From Cristatella mucedo (Eukaryota; Bryozoa; Phylactolaemata; Cristatellidae), in the NCBI GenBank assembly GCA_009760855.2, contig WPIO01000021.1, positions 2,304,501 to 2,368,500 of the forward strand: DNA of 64,000 nucleotides, read 5' to 3'. The position numbers were made by a program, and so were the translations under genes. Below the pieces are notes generated by a model. The model was not told the origin of the DNA and searched no databases. It saw only the letters and a list, made by a program, of their open reading frames with translations. Of the stretch, positions 23,791 through 33,964 are shown piece by piece (position 1 is the stretch's first letter; each line of letters begins with the position of its first letter).

Positions 23791-24378
23791 ATGGGCAGGC
23801 GGTGCGAGGAGCGCTCGCCTTCGCCCGAGATGATCACGCTGATGGCTCAGCGCCTGTCCGAGATGCCTAAGGAAGTACGCTGTCATAGCATCAACTACAA
23901 CATCCTGATGAAAGGCGGGTACGAGAGCAGCTTTGTCGAGTGCCTCAAGTACGAGGAGCAGCAGGAGTACCAAAAGAAAGTGACGCCCACCGCTTCCGGT
24001 GGCGGCGCTCGCAGCGTCAGCGGTGGCGGCGGCGGCGGCGGTGGCGCGAGCAGGCCGCCCAAGCGAAAGAAAATTACGACGTCCAAGAGTTCGGTGACGT
24101 CGACGAGTTCGGCGGCAACGACGTCGGCGGTGACGTCTACGAAGCCGTCCACTCATCAGCCGCCGTCACCACCAACCGTGTCGTCGCGGTCGCCGTCGCC
24201 ACCTCCGTTCCCATCGAAGCGGCCGCATCGTCAGCGGCCGACTGCAGGCGTCGCGCAACCGCCCTCAACAGCCGCGTCGCTCGACGGCGTCACCTTTGCT
24301 GCCGCGGCTCACATGGAGTCCGACACGGCGACTAGTCCGCGGCTGAAAATAAGGCGCCATCGCGTCTTACGAGTGTGA
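23791..24378 (+). CDS. Intronless 195-aa putative nuclear protein, unrecognised family
   Basis: ATG 23791 opens 195 codons. A second in-frame ATG at 23830 could also be the start. Residues ~8-62 look like a conserved folded or helical segment (EMITLMAQRLSEMPKEVRCH, then SINYNILMKGGYESSFVECL and KYEEQQEYQKK). Residues ~63-83 are Gly/Ser-rich. Residues ~84-92 carry a basic PPKRKK that fits a monopartite nuclear localisation signal. The rest is Ser/Thr/Pro-rich and low in complexity, with a second basic patch near residue 142 (FPSKRPHRQR) and a basic C-terminus (KIRRHRVLRV). No known domain was identified. The 3' UTR has AU-rich elements, a hairpin and a poly(A) signal, all on the same strand. 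This supports a real short mRNA that may turn over quickly, as with immediate-early or patterning regulators. The opposite-strand frame of 254 codons is a GC-driven shadow. Confidence 0.6.
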   Translation: MGRRCEERSPSPEMITLMAQRLSEMPKEVRCHSINYNILMKGGYESSFVECLKYEEQQEYQKKVTPTASGGGARSVSGGGGGGGGASRPPKRKKITTSKSSVTSTSSAATTSAVTSTKPSTHQPPSPPTVSSRSPSPPPFPSKRPHRQRPTAGVAQPPSTAASLDGVTFAAAAHMESDTATSPRLKIRRHRVLRV

Positions 24379-24639
24379 CGGGTGCGAGCGGGGGAGGCGC
24401 CGCCGCCGCGGGTGCAGTCCGTCGAGAGTAGTCGGCTGCCTCACCTCTTCGCCCGCTCCGTGTCGCTCCGCCCACCCCCCCCCCGCCGCCGCCGCCGCCG
24501 CCGCCGCCAGCCCACACCTCACTCCCACGCCACAGTCGTGCTAAGCTGCTTCCGCGGTCTCTTCCGTCGGCCTGCGAGTGAGAAGCGAATGTCGGCCGAG
24601 GCCCGAACAGTTGAGATATTTTTGTAAATCGACGTTACT

Positions 24640-24658
24640 ATTTATTTGTTAATTTATT
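24640..24658 (+). promoter_or_regulatory. AU-rich elements in 3' UTR
   Basis: ATTTATTTG at 24640-24648 and AATTTATT at 24651-24658 lie about 260 nt after the stop codon in an otherwise GC-rich region. Overlapping ATTTA-type motifs are bound by TTP/Elav-class proteins in animals and shorten mRNA life. Confidence 0.55.
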
Positions 24659-24659
24659 G

Positions 24660-24678
24660 GCGCTAAACAGGTTAGCGC
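24660..24678 (+). promoter_or_regulatory. 3' UTR hairpin
   Basis: GCGCTAA (24660-24666) and TTAGCGC (24672-24678) form a perfect 7-bp stem with the 5-nt loop ACAGG. It starts directly after the AU-rich elements. It is not the histone-type stem-loop. Confidence 0.6.
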
Positions 24679-24714
24679 GAGTTCAATCGATATGTCGGCG
24701 AGCAGTCGTCATGC

Positions 24715-24720
24715 AATAAA
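24715..24720 (+). terminator. Poly(A) signal AATAAA
   Basis: A canonical AATAAA sits 337 nt after the stop at 24378. GT/T-rich sequence follows at about 24738-24756 (GTCGTCTGTCTCTCGTTGGG), as expected downstream of a cleavage site. Confidence 0.6.
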
Positions 24721-24878
24721 TGGAATTCGGATAGGTCGTCTGTCTCTCGTTGGGGTCGCCTTCTTAGCGCACTCCAAACGTCTGCATCCGGATGCTAGAC
24801 GCCGGCGACCGATGGATGCGCAGAGCGGCGTCGCGTCGCGCGCAGCCAACCGCAAGCTCGACGGCGCTGCCGCTGTAG

Positions 24879-25127
24879 ACGGTGGCGAGCGGCTCCTCGC
24901 AGGGGCCCGAAGGCGTCGTCGGCGAGGAAACGCTGCCCCACTCCGTCACCGCCGCCACCTCTGCTGCCTCGGCATCCGTCGCCGCTACTGTCTCCGTTGC
25001 CAAATGTGAGATGGCTAACGGACGTGACTACAGCATCACCTTTCCAGTCACCGTGGCGGATTGTAGCACCGACTTGACCTCGGTCTGCGATCGATCGCGG
25101 CCCGTAATGCGGAAGCGCCGCGCCTAG
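24879..25127 (+). other. Weak exon candidate, Ala/Thr/Val/Ser-rich frame
   Basis: The frame opens after TAG at 24876-24878 and ends at TAG 25125-25127. It contains PHSVTAATSAASASVAATVS, then ANGRDYSITFPVTVADCSTD and a basic end RPVMRKRRA. Third positions are C/T-rich as in coding sequence. The only internal ATG before the end part is at 25011. A 3' splice site CTCCTCGCAG is present at 24901. It could be a downstream exon or chance. Confidence 0.2.
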
Positions 25128-26027
25128 CAACGGCCTCCGCCGTCTCACTCGGAGCCGCGGATCAAGATGGCCGCGAGTCGGCATGCGATCCGAACTGAAT
25201 GGGCTGGCTGGCGGCCGAGTGGGGTGGGGAAGGGGGAAGAAAGAGGGCGGCGTTAACGCGTAGCTGTTTCTCTCGCAGTGCCGGAGCTGGTCGCGCTGCG
25301 GCTTAGGCAGTCGCACGTGCTTGCGTCATAGGAAGCGGATCGGCGCTCGAGCAGTTGGCACGAGCACGTGCCGGCTAGTTTAGCAAGAGCGCCGTCCCAA
25401 GGTGAGAAACGCGTCGCTCTAGCTCTGTCCTATTTGAGCGAGCGCGCGCAGGACTAAGCGGCTACCGAGCGCTCTCACTCTCCTTCGAACGCGCGGGCCC
25501 CGCTTGCTAAATGCAATAATGGCCGTTTACAGAAAGCCGCAAACAACGGGGGGGGGGGGCGGCCCCCTCGTTCGATCGCGATTCGAAACTATCACAATCC
25601 GAACATTCCGGGGCACGGTCCACGGTTTCTTGCCGACTGCGGAGAGCGTTGCCGCACGAGCCGCCGCCTCGCCGGGCGGCGGCGGCGAGCGGGCTGCGGC
25701 TCGGCCTTCGCAGCGCAGAGCCGCCGCGAGAGCGGCCGGCGGCTGTCGCGTGGCCACAGGCCGCCGTAGGGCGGCTCGGCGCGGGCCGCTCTCGCGTGCG
25801 CTCGCCCTCCTCTCCGGGGCTACGGCGACGCAGCGAAGCGTGTGCACGCACACATCGCAACGGCCAACGTCGGGGCGAACGCGACGGGCATGCAGCCTCG
25901 AGCGAATGCCTTTCAAACGCCATTCGTCCCGCGAAGGACAGGGGGCACAAAAGCCTGAACGTGTGCAAAGTCGTTCCGTCAGCGTCGGCGTGGTCTCTCG
26001 GCTTTCGCCCGGTGGCTTGTGATGTAA

Positions 26028-26155
26028 TGTGATCTAATGTAATGTAATGTATCTCCTTCTGTAGCTCCACAAAGTCATCCAGACTATGCGAGTGTTACGC
26101 AGGAGAGTTTTGTATAGCGCACTCGCAACCTAAGCGGCTTTCGGTACGCATTCGG
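26028..26155 (-). mobile_element. LINE-B 3' end
   Basis: A (TAATG)n tail at 26028-26050 is followed, in reverse sense, by the terminus shared with 43376-43680 and 44236-44642: GTATCTCC, a CTCCACAAAGTCAT-like segment, then ACGCAGGAGAGTTTTGTATA. It breaks off after CGGTACGCATTCGG. Confidence 0.8.
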
Positions 26156-26217
26156 GCTTGACCGCGGCCCTGCCGGGGCTTAGGCGAGAACGTCTCAGCC
26201 TGTCTGAATCTTTCGCT

Positions 26218-26400
26218 CAGCGCTGCCTCGGTGGCCTTGCAGAGAGCGGAGCTCACAGACGGCTGGCGCTTCACGATCTGGATCGTGGGTTCGAGTCCAG
26301 TGGCTGGCAACCCTGCATTGGGCACAGCGAGCGGCTGCAAAAGCCAGCGAAGCTCGGCAGCCGCCACGGAAACGAGGCCGTTGAAGCTTCGTGGCTTCCC
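26218..26400 (+). mobile_element. Possible tRNA-derived SINE copy, diverged
   Basis: A consensus B box GGTTCGAGTCC lies at 26288-26298, preceded by the complementary arms CACGATCTGGATCGTG that resemble the equivalent part of SINE-1. No clear A box or tail was found, so the family assignment is weak. Confidence 0.35.
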
Positions 26401-26902
26401 TTTCCCCTGCACGCAGTGCGCCGTCTGTGCGGGTCGTCGCCTTGCTCGGCATCAAAGTAGGTGCACAACTGAAGAGCTCACAGCACAGCTCCCTCCCCCC
26501 CCCGGAGAACTGAGCGGCGGCCATCGATTTGGAGTCTGGCCTCGCTGGGGTCGGGCTGAGTCGAGGCCAGGTAAGGTCACCCTTTCATTCGTGCCGGGCG
26601 ACCTGCTTGCCCTGGATCACTCGCCCGATGCATCAATGCCGCGAATGCCATCGATGCCCATTAGAAGGTGACTGGCGTTGCATTCTCTGTGCGAATCTAA
26701 TTCCGAACCGACTCCGATGCTTGCGACTCGCGGAGCAACTTCGGTGTCGTCTGCCCTCGGCTCCGAGTCGCTCGCCGGGCTGACTGCGATGAGCGCAGCA
26801 CTGCCTGGCAGCCCCAGCTGTTTAGCCTCGTTCTGATGTGCCATCGCTACATCGCAAGAAATATTTTTTCGCAGACGTTAGTGTGTAATGTTTGCTCAAA
26901 AG

Positions 26903-26908
26903 AGAGAG

Positions 26909-26960
<52 letters not shown>

Positions 26961-26985
26961 GGAGAGAGAGACAGAGCTTTGAAGT
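26903..26985. repeat. AG microsatellite
   Basis: (AG)n with GGAG interruptions. The Ser/Leu repeat frame on the minus strand and the Arg/Glu frame on the plus strand are repeat translations. Confidence 0.9.
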
Positions 26986-27160
26986 GCGTCAGTGACGAGC
27001 GTAGACATGATTGTCGAAAAGAGCGTCGAAGCAGGCAGCGTTGGGTCGGGCATTGTGCAGGCGATGAGAGTCGGTGTGCCGCACTTGGGCGAGGCAACGT
27101 GAAGGCGCGAGGCGGAGCGCAACGGCGGCCGAATGGAATTTTTACCGTCATGCTAATCGC

Positions 27161-27310
27161 TTAGCTGATTTAAGAGTGCCGTTTTTCCAGCAGTAGAACA
27201 TCGACGGCTATCAGCACCGCTTGCGCTGAGCAGTAGAGGATTGCCCACTGATACATTCAAATCCACGACCTGAGTCGTGAAGAGCAAGCTCGCGTTGCTT
27301 AGAGATAACT
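27161..27310 (-). mobile_element. SINE-1 copy
   Basis: On the minus strand it has an A-box region, the complement of ATTCAAATCCACGACCTGAG (degenerate B box), a hairpin body, and a 3' end complementary to TTAGCTGATTTAAGAG, as in other SINE-1 copies. Confidence 0.7.
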
Positions 27311-27718
27311 GTACACGTCGCTCCTGCCCGGAAAAGGATAACGATTCAAGCGCTCGAAACTGTACTCGAGTGGGCAGCGTGCCGCCGTGTCCGGCTGACG
27401 ACAAACCTGCCGCCCTCGTAGTTAAGAAGCCTGGAACTAGGCGTAATTTCATCGAGGCAATACTGCCAGTAATAATCATCATTTAAATAAATATTTTATA
27501 TGGGAAGCCTTATGTAAGTATCTTCAAGAGAAGCAAATCTGGCTAATGAATACAGTGGTGACAATCTCTATCCATGTGCCTTACACCTCGCTGATAGAGA
27601 ATCAGTACCCAAGGGTTAGTGTCATGCAAGGAGTCAAGCACGAAATGCAAGCAATTATTAGAGTCTGGCTAGGATTATAGCGACCATTTAGACACTCATG
27701 GCCTTTTGTAGGTAATGA

Positions 27719-27848
27719 TATAATTCATTTGTGTAGCGCCCTAAGAGAACCTAATCTATAGTCAGGCGCTTCACATTTGCCACGGGGCTCAAGCCCATGA
27801 CCTCAGCCAGACCTTGGTCGGGGGCGAGCGCCTTAACGATTGGGCCAA
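27719..27848 (-). mobile_element. SINE-2 copy
   Basis: On the minus strand it has a B-box complement (GGCTCAAGCCCATGACC) and then the L2-like tail (complement of CCCTAAGAGAACCTAATC) ending TAATTCATTTGTGTAGC. This is a good example of the shared tail. Confidence 0.75.
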
Positions 27849-27859
27849 ACCAGCTCGGC

Positions 27860-28508
<649 letters not shown>

Positions 28509-28551
28509 AGGATATATATAAATACATATATATATCTTCTTTTGCTTTCTT

Positions 28552-28569
28552 CATCTCTCTCTATCTCTA

Positions 28570-28641
<72 letters not shown>

Positions 28642-28657
28642 GCTCTCCCTCTATCTA
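28552..28657. repeat. (CT)n microsatellite
   Basis: Near-continuous CT units with few interruptions, 48 bp after the CA repeat and separated from it by a TA-rich spacer. Confidence 0.95.
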
Positions 28658-28659
28658 TC

Positions 28660-29400
28660 GATAGGTCGGATACTGTCTTTCTCCTCTGATCGGTTCTTTG
28701 TTTGACTAACTATGTCCTACTAACGATTCTGGACCGTGATATTCATGATTCGAAACTCGCCAATGGTACATTTTTCTATGGCTGATATATGCCGTGCCAA
28801 AGCTTGGTACTATTGCATCGAGAGGCTGTCAAATCAACGGACGGAGCCCCCATGACGCTGCAAGCACGCTAAATATCTGCAGACTGCTAGCTCACGTCTT
28901 TTGCTGCAGCTAAATAGAAGTACAAGTTAAGTATATTAACCTTATTTATCAAATAAATCTGTGAATTTCTGTCTTGAGCTCTTTGGATGTAACCTACATT
29001 TTTTCAAGTTTCTTCATCCATACTCTCTGTTTTGGTCTCTTTCTCACTTTACTTTGCCGCCCAATATACTGCTGCTTCTTTCCAGTATCTCTCCTCAGTA
29101 CTCGTCATTGATTCTCCTCATTACTCCTTATTGATTTACCTCAGTACTTCTTCATTCTGCCAGCTTCTTTCTGCCAGCCAATACTAGTCGGGGTACCAAC
29201 CTTTTGATCTTTGAGCGAGGCAATGAACGTGCTGGTGCTTGTAAGCATGTCCAAGTTTACGACCAGTCATGCAGTAGTACATTTTCTTGTCCAGTACTAC
29301 CAAGAGTGGAAGGAAGAGAGAGTCTAATAATCCAACAATCATTACTGTCAGCATTCACACTATCCATATGCTCAAAGCTACCATGCTGTTCGTTCATCAG
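28660..29400. other. Unassigned DNA
   Basis: No gene recognised. The stretch near 29080-29160 holds imprecise repeats of CTCCTCAGTACT / CTCCTCATTACT. Confidence 0.35.
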
Positions 29401-29480
29401 CGGTACGCATTTGGTAGCCAGCAGACTTCATCTCACGCAACAACAAGAAAGTGGGAAGCATAGCAGAATCAGGAGTTAGA
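29400..29480 (-). mobile_element. LINE-B fragment
   Basis: The plus strand reads ACTTCATCTCACGCAACAAC then AAAGTGGGAAGCATAGCAGA, matching the part just inside the LINE-B 3' end at 44350-44400. Confidence 0.7.
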
Positions 29481-29519
29481 GTCAGGCTTTACAAATGCAG
29501 CAATAGAAGAATTTCAATA

Positions 29520-30310
29520 TAGTTACAGGTCGCATGCGCAGTGTCAGCGCCAGTAAGTGTGCCAAAAAATGTACTAGAAGCCAGCGAATGCTGAGACAAA
29601 AAGCTCAATGTATAGATTTTTTTAAATTTCGTTGAGTCAAGGGATGTCATGACGTCAGTCGGGGGTAGGCTTTATGTTTCTGGAGTATACGAATTGAAGG
29701 CGTGGTCTCACATTGATTTGACGTTTGTTCGAGGCCCAGCTAATCGACTTGTAGTGCTTGTTGGCAAACCAACTACTTGCCCGGCTGTTAGGTCAATCCC
29801 GACACAGGTAGGTTAAACCCGCCCGAACCCATATCCGTCCTGTCGCGGCAGAAAAACGGACACTCCCATCCCGCTGCTAGGGATGAGCAGACGCTCTCTT
29901 TGCTGCATGCCGCTTTGATCAGGCCGATTATTCTTTCTCCTGCGGATGGAGGCGGTATACATAGTGAGGATCTGAATGCTTATTAGTATCTAACTAAGAA
30001 CAAGTGCGTCAACAGACTTGCGAAAGAGGAGTGATTAGTACGATACTTATCATGATTAAAGAATAGTTCAGATGGGTAGGCTGACGCAAGACAACGAAGA
30101 AGCCTAAAAGTAAGTGACATAACTTTGAAGTCGATGCGCTGCTTTATCGGGAGCATTTATAGGTCGGTGCAAAGTAGGGCAATGTAGTCACTGCTGCGTT
30201 CACGACAGTCAAGCCTAGCTGCTAGGTGTCGCACCAACATGAAGCACCTGATTGCACAGAAAAAGAGCTGAAAGTGGCACTGCAGAAGTCAAAATGGAAT
30301 GTCGCAAATG
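29520..30310 (-). mobile_element. Ancient L2 LINE copy with foreign segment
   Basis: 29525-29750 aligns in reverse sense with the L2 3' region (GGTCAGGGGATGTTCTGACG and onward, diverged). 30105-30300 aligns with the next part inward (complement of the HWLPV ... VLSLTFR and [13 protein letters not shown] coding segments). About 350 bp between them (29755-30100) does not align and may be an insertion. Confidence 0.7.
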
Positions 30311-32150
30311 CACGGACCAACTTGAATTTGGCATATATAACTAATTAGACTGGATTTTTGCAATTCTACATTGCTGAAAGTTGGCTGACTTGACTGCGGA
30401 GCTGAGTGGTTTTCAAGTAAAAGGTCTCTTAGAAACAAGACACTCAGATTTCGCGAAAACGCTAAAGGCTATAAATGCTGGCAGAGCCAATGTTTAGAGA
30501 TTGGTTTTCCAATGTCTGAATACTGCACTATCACTGCACTCAGTACTATGCACTGATCCCTACGTGCCGATTGGTCAAACCGGGAGAAGTCGCTGGCTGG
30601 CCGACTTGCTGTCTGGCTCCGCGGACGCTTCCGCGAATCCTTCGTGGCTTGTCCACGGCTGCTCTTTCACTTCAGCAGACTCAAAGCGATCAACAATCAG
30701 TCAAACATCTGTAATGATTTAGGACCAATTTTCCTCTGGATTGGGCTACCTACTACGTCAACATTCTTCACCAAATATTTTAGGAGGAGACAAGTTGACA
30801 CTCGTGAATAAGACTCGGTTTCTACTTGTTGGCTCCCTGTTAGGCCAGCCGACCAATAAAAACGCCGGGGCTCACCGGACACATCCCACGGTCAAATATA
30901 ATGGCTGACGCACGTAGGCTCGAGTTTAGTGAGGCGTTTAGAGCAAGTCTTTGAGCATGTGGAGTTTTTGCACGGTAGCCGTGGCTTAAGTCTCTTCTTC
31001 AAAGAAAATGCCGCACGTCTGTTAATAAAATGCAGCAGCAAACGCGTGATGATGCACGTTACTTTGTTTAATACACTTTACCGAAGAGCATTTTTATATG
31101 CTTACCTTGCTTTTCTTTACACTCTTCTCATAAGACAAACAATGATGACTGCAGCGAGGAGCGCTCAACTTGTGCGAGCGATGGCTTGGCGGCTTTCTGT
31201 AGAAACTCTCTTTCATACCAACCTGTAGCATTAGAGCAGGGTGCTGAGTGCCAGACTAAGTCGGCCATCGGCGTTTCCTAGGTTGATAATGTATACACCC
31301 TAACTAGGAGGACATTCGGCGTCGGAAAGGAGGAAATTAGATTGTGTAAACGTAGCCAGATAGTGTAAGTAGCTTAAGAAAGCATTGCAAATTCTCCCGA
31401 GCAAAGAGAAGGACGACTTGACCAATCACTTCAATTCAGATAAATCTTACCCTCAGTTTTCTTTATTCCCGATAGAATTCTCACGCAACCGAAGCACGAC
31501 GAAACTTTGCGGGTTTCATTGCCGAATATCGACTAGAAGGTGAGGAGATAGAAGGTGAGAAGCTAATCTTTCGTCTTTCACCGGGTAACGGTTGTCAAGC
31601 GAGGAGCAACTAATCCGTCGAATATTTTCTCACATCTCTCCTCAGTATACTGCGCCGTTGCGGCTCCCTGAACTAAACGCGCTTGCCACAAACATAGGGA
31701 AAGTAACAGGTGCCATTTCCTGCTGACGATAGACAGATACCATTAAATTAGGTGCCTCAAAGCGTAGCAAACCGGAAGCAGAGGTTGCATCGACCACCGT
31801 AAGTTCACCAGCGGCATCAAAGCAATAAATGGCAATAAAGGGTAACCCGACAAAAGCGTGCAGGACAAAGAGCTGGGGTTAAAGCTCGCCAATAAAAGAG
31901 TTCGCAGCAACATAACCGTGCAGGAAAAAACCATGCAGGCAACCGTGAGTAAAAACAATGGCAAGGAATGCTGGGTAGAAAATGTATTCATAATTAGAGT
32001 ATTTTATTAGGGAAAATACATACATAGTATAACTCATTTCAAATATTTTAAAATGGTATGGCTATATAGAAAGACTTTATATGGCCTAATAATTCTAGTA
32101 TTTTTTTAATTGGGTGGTCAGGTTATGTGTGATGCCTTGCAATTAATTTC
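30310..32150. other. Unassigned DNA
   Basis: No gene or recognised repeat. Confidence 0.35.
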
Positions 32151-32159
32151 TAATTAGTA

Positions 32160-33960
32160 CTGTTACAAGATAAGTTGTTGATGCTTCGAGCCCAAAATTT
32201 GCGTCTCAAGAAAAACTGAGATACACTGCGATATAGCTCCCATTTCCAAAATAATAGTCAGACCACTGCGTTTTTTATTCCAAATTACACATAAGGGTGT
32301 TACGAGTTTACCTACCGATTTTTATACAAATGTACTTACGCGTTCTAGTGCTGATCTCTGGTCTCAAATGACCCGGGTCAGCCAGCATATTGAAAAAATT
32401 GAACGGAGATGCAGGTTTTATTTCCAAAATCGGCATCGCGCAACTGTGGTTTTAGTTGCACATTATAGAGAATGGCGGTACGGAATCACCCTCAACATTT
32501 CGTGCAATTGCACATCCGCTCTCTATTGCAGTGACTTCCAATATCCGGGCCGTCGTGAAGTTTCAAACTGAGATACAACTGCCATTTCACTAATAGGCCT
32601 CGTGATTTTTTTGTTTTGATTCCGCATTATTAAAAACAGTGTGCCGGGTTAACCAACCATACTGTATTGTACATTGCGCATAGGCTTTCTCATTCTATGA
32701 CCTCCAGTGGGCCAAAAACTCCAGATTTCTTGCAAAATTGATGTGCGAGCACCCCCCATTTGCATAGTAAACGTTGAGCACCTGCTGTTTAATTTCATGT
32801 TATAGCAAAAATTGATTCGAGTTTACCAGATAAATATAACACAATAGAAGCTCTTGACAGTTCTCATAGCAAAAAAGTCTCCAATTTCCCGGCCCACTCA
32901 GATTTTATGAACAGTGATTATACTGCTGTTTCAAAAACAGGCGTCGTCAAAATGCGGTTCGATTGCTTATCGTGGAAAACAGCGTTCGAAATTTACGCAC
33001 ACAATTTTATGAGATTGCACTGGCGCATAATAATGCATTATCCTCTGATCACCTATTCAATGGAGGCCGTATAATTTGAACACGCCCGCCCGATGTCATG
33101 AAATCATGCGGGTAAAACCGAAACCCTTTTACATATAGCGTGGCTTCAAAAAAATGTTTTACAACACCTGTTGTGGAAATAGCAGCTGTATCACCATTGG
33201 AATATGTAAATGTGCTAGCTGACCAAGATCATTTGAGACCAGAACGCAGCGTGAGAATGCGCAAGTGAAATTTCATGAACTTTGGTTGGTAAACCCAGAA
33301 AACGGTTTTCTGTAAATCAGTATCAAAACCACAGCAGCAAAGCATTTACTGTAGAAATAGCAGCTGTAACGCAGTTCAAATATGTAGTGAGGCTGGCTGG
33401 TTCGGGTCATTGGGGGCCAAAGAATTATATCGCAACAGCGCAACGGCAGGAAATTTGGTGGTTTAAACTGGACCGCTGCTTGCGATAATTATCAATTAAA
33501 ATCTCAGTTTCGCGAAGGTTTTAGTTAAAACCGCAGCTCTATCTTAATTTTTTAACTACTTAGGGCTGCCATTTGAGCCTGGCTACGGAGACCATAGCCT
33601 GAGAGTGCCACAAGGGAATCCCATTAAATATGGTGGGTAAACACTTTGCATACTGTTCTATTTAATGTGGGACCGAAACTGCAGTTGCGCCAAGTCTTTT
33701 CAGGAAATAATAGCTCTATCGCTTTTCGAATGTGCACATAGGCTATCTGACCCAGGTCATCCAAGGCCACACGAGAATGCACAAGCTCAATTGCATGAAA
33801 TTTGGTGAATAGGCCTGTAGCACCATTCCGTATGATTTGGGATTAAAACCGCAGTGCTTTTAAGTTGATTGTGGAAATGGCCACTGTATCGCAGTTATTT
33901 GTATGACCTCAAACATTCAGCAGTTTCAAATTAAACCCTGGATTTATATGTCGATCTCTT
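32160..33960. repeat. Inverted array of diverged ~175-bp satellite units
   Basis: Forward units begin near 32975, 33168, 33348, 33525, 33700 and 33870, each with a GTGGAAATAGCAGCTGTATC-like start and a CAATTGCATGAAATTTGGTG-like middle. Reverse units have key motifs near 32217, 32405 and 32570 (for example GAGATACAACTGCCATTTCA). A 15-bp exact match in inverse orientation, TCATTTGAGACCAGA, occurs at 33229-33243 and in complement at 32357-32371. The two arms are separated by about 300 bp of less clear sequence. There is no coding capacity. Confidence 0.7.
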
Positions 33961-33964
33961 AGCT

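Larger units (their letters stand above)
23390..25930. other. CpG island around the intronless gene
   Basis: CpG-dense sequence with GCC/CCG runs near 23680-23705 and 24478-24510 and a poly-G run at about 25548-25558. After 25127 no gene is recognised. Frames at 25504-26070 on both strands are Arg/Ala-rich. Confidence 0.5.

Noticed and set aside
23392-24156. 254-codon minus-strand frame opposite the intronless gene
   Set aside because: It is Arg/Ala-rich and mirrors the GC-rich repeat on the other strand, while the plus strand has a coherent start, stop, AU-rich elements and poly(A) signal.
24660-24678. Histone mRNA 3' stem-loop
   Set aside because: Stem and loop sequences do not fit the histone consensus, a poly(A) signal follows, and the protein is not a histone.
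26288-26298. Isolated tRNA gene at a perfect B box
   Set aside because: No matching A box or acceptor stem was found upstream. It is better explained as a degraded SINE.
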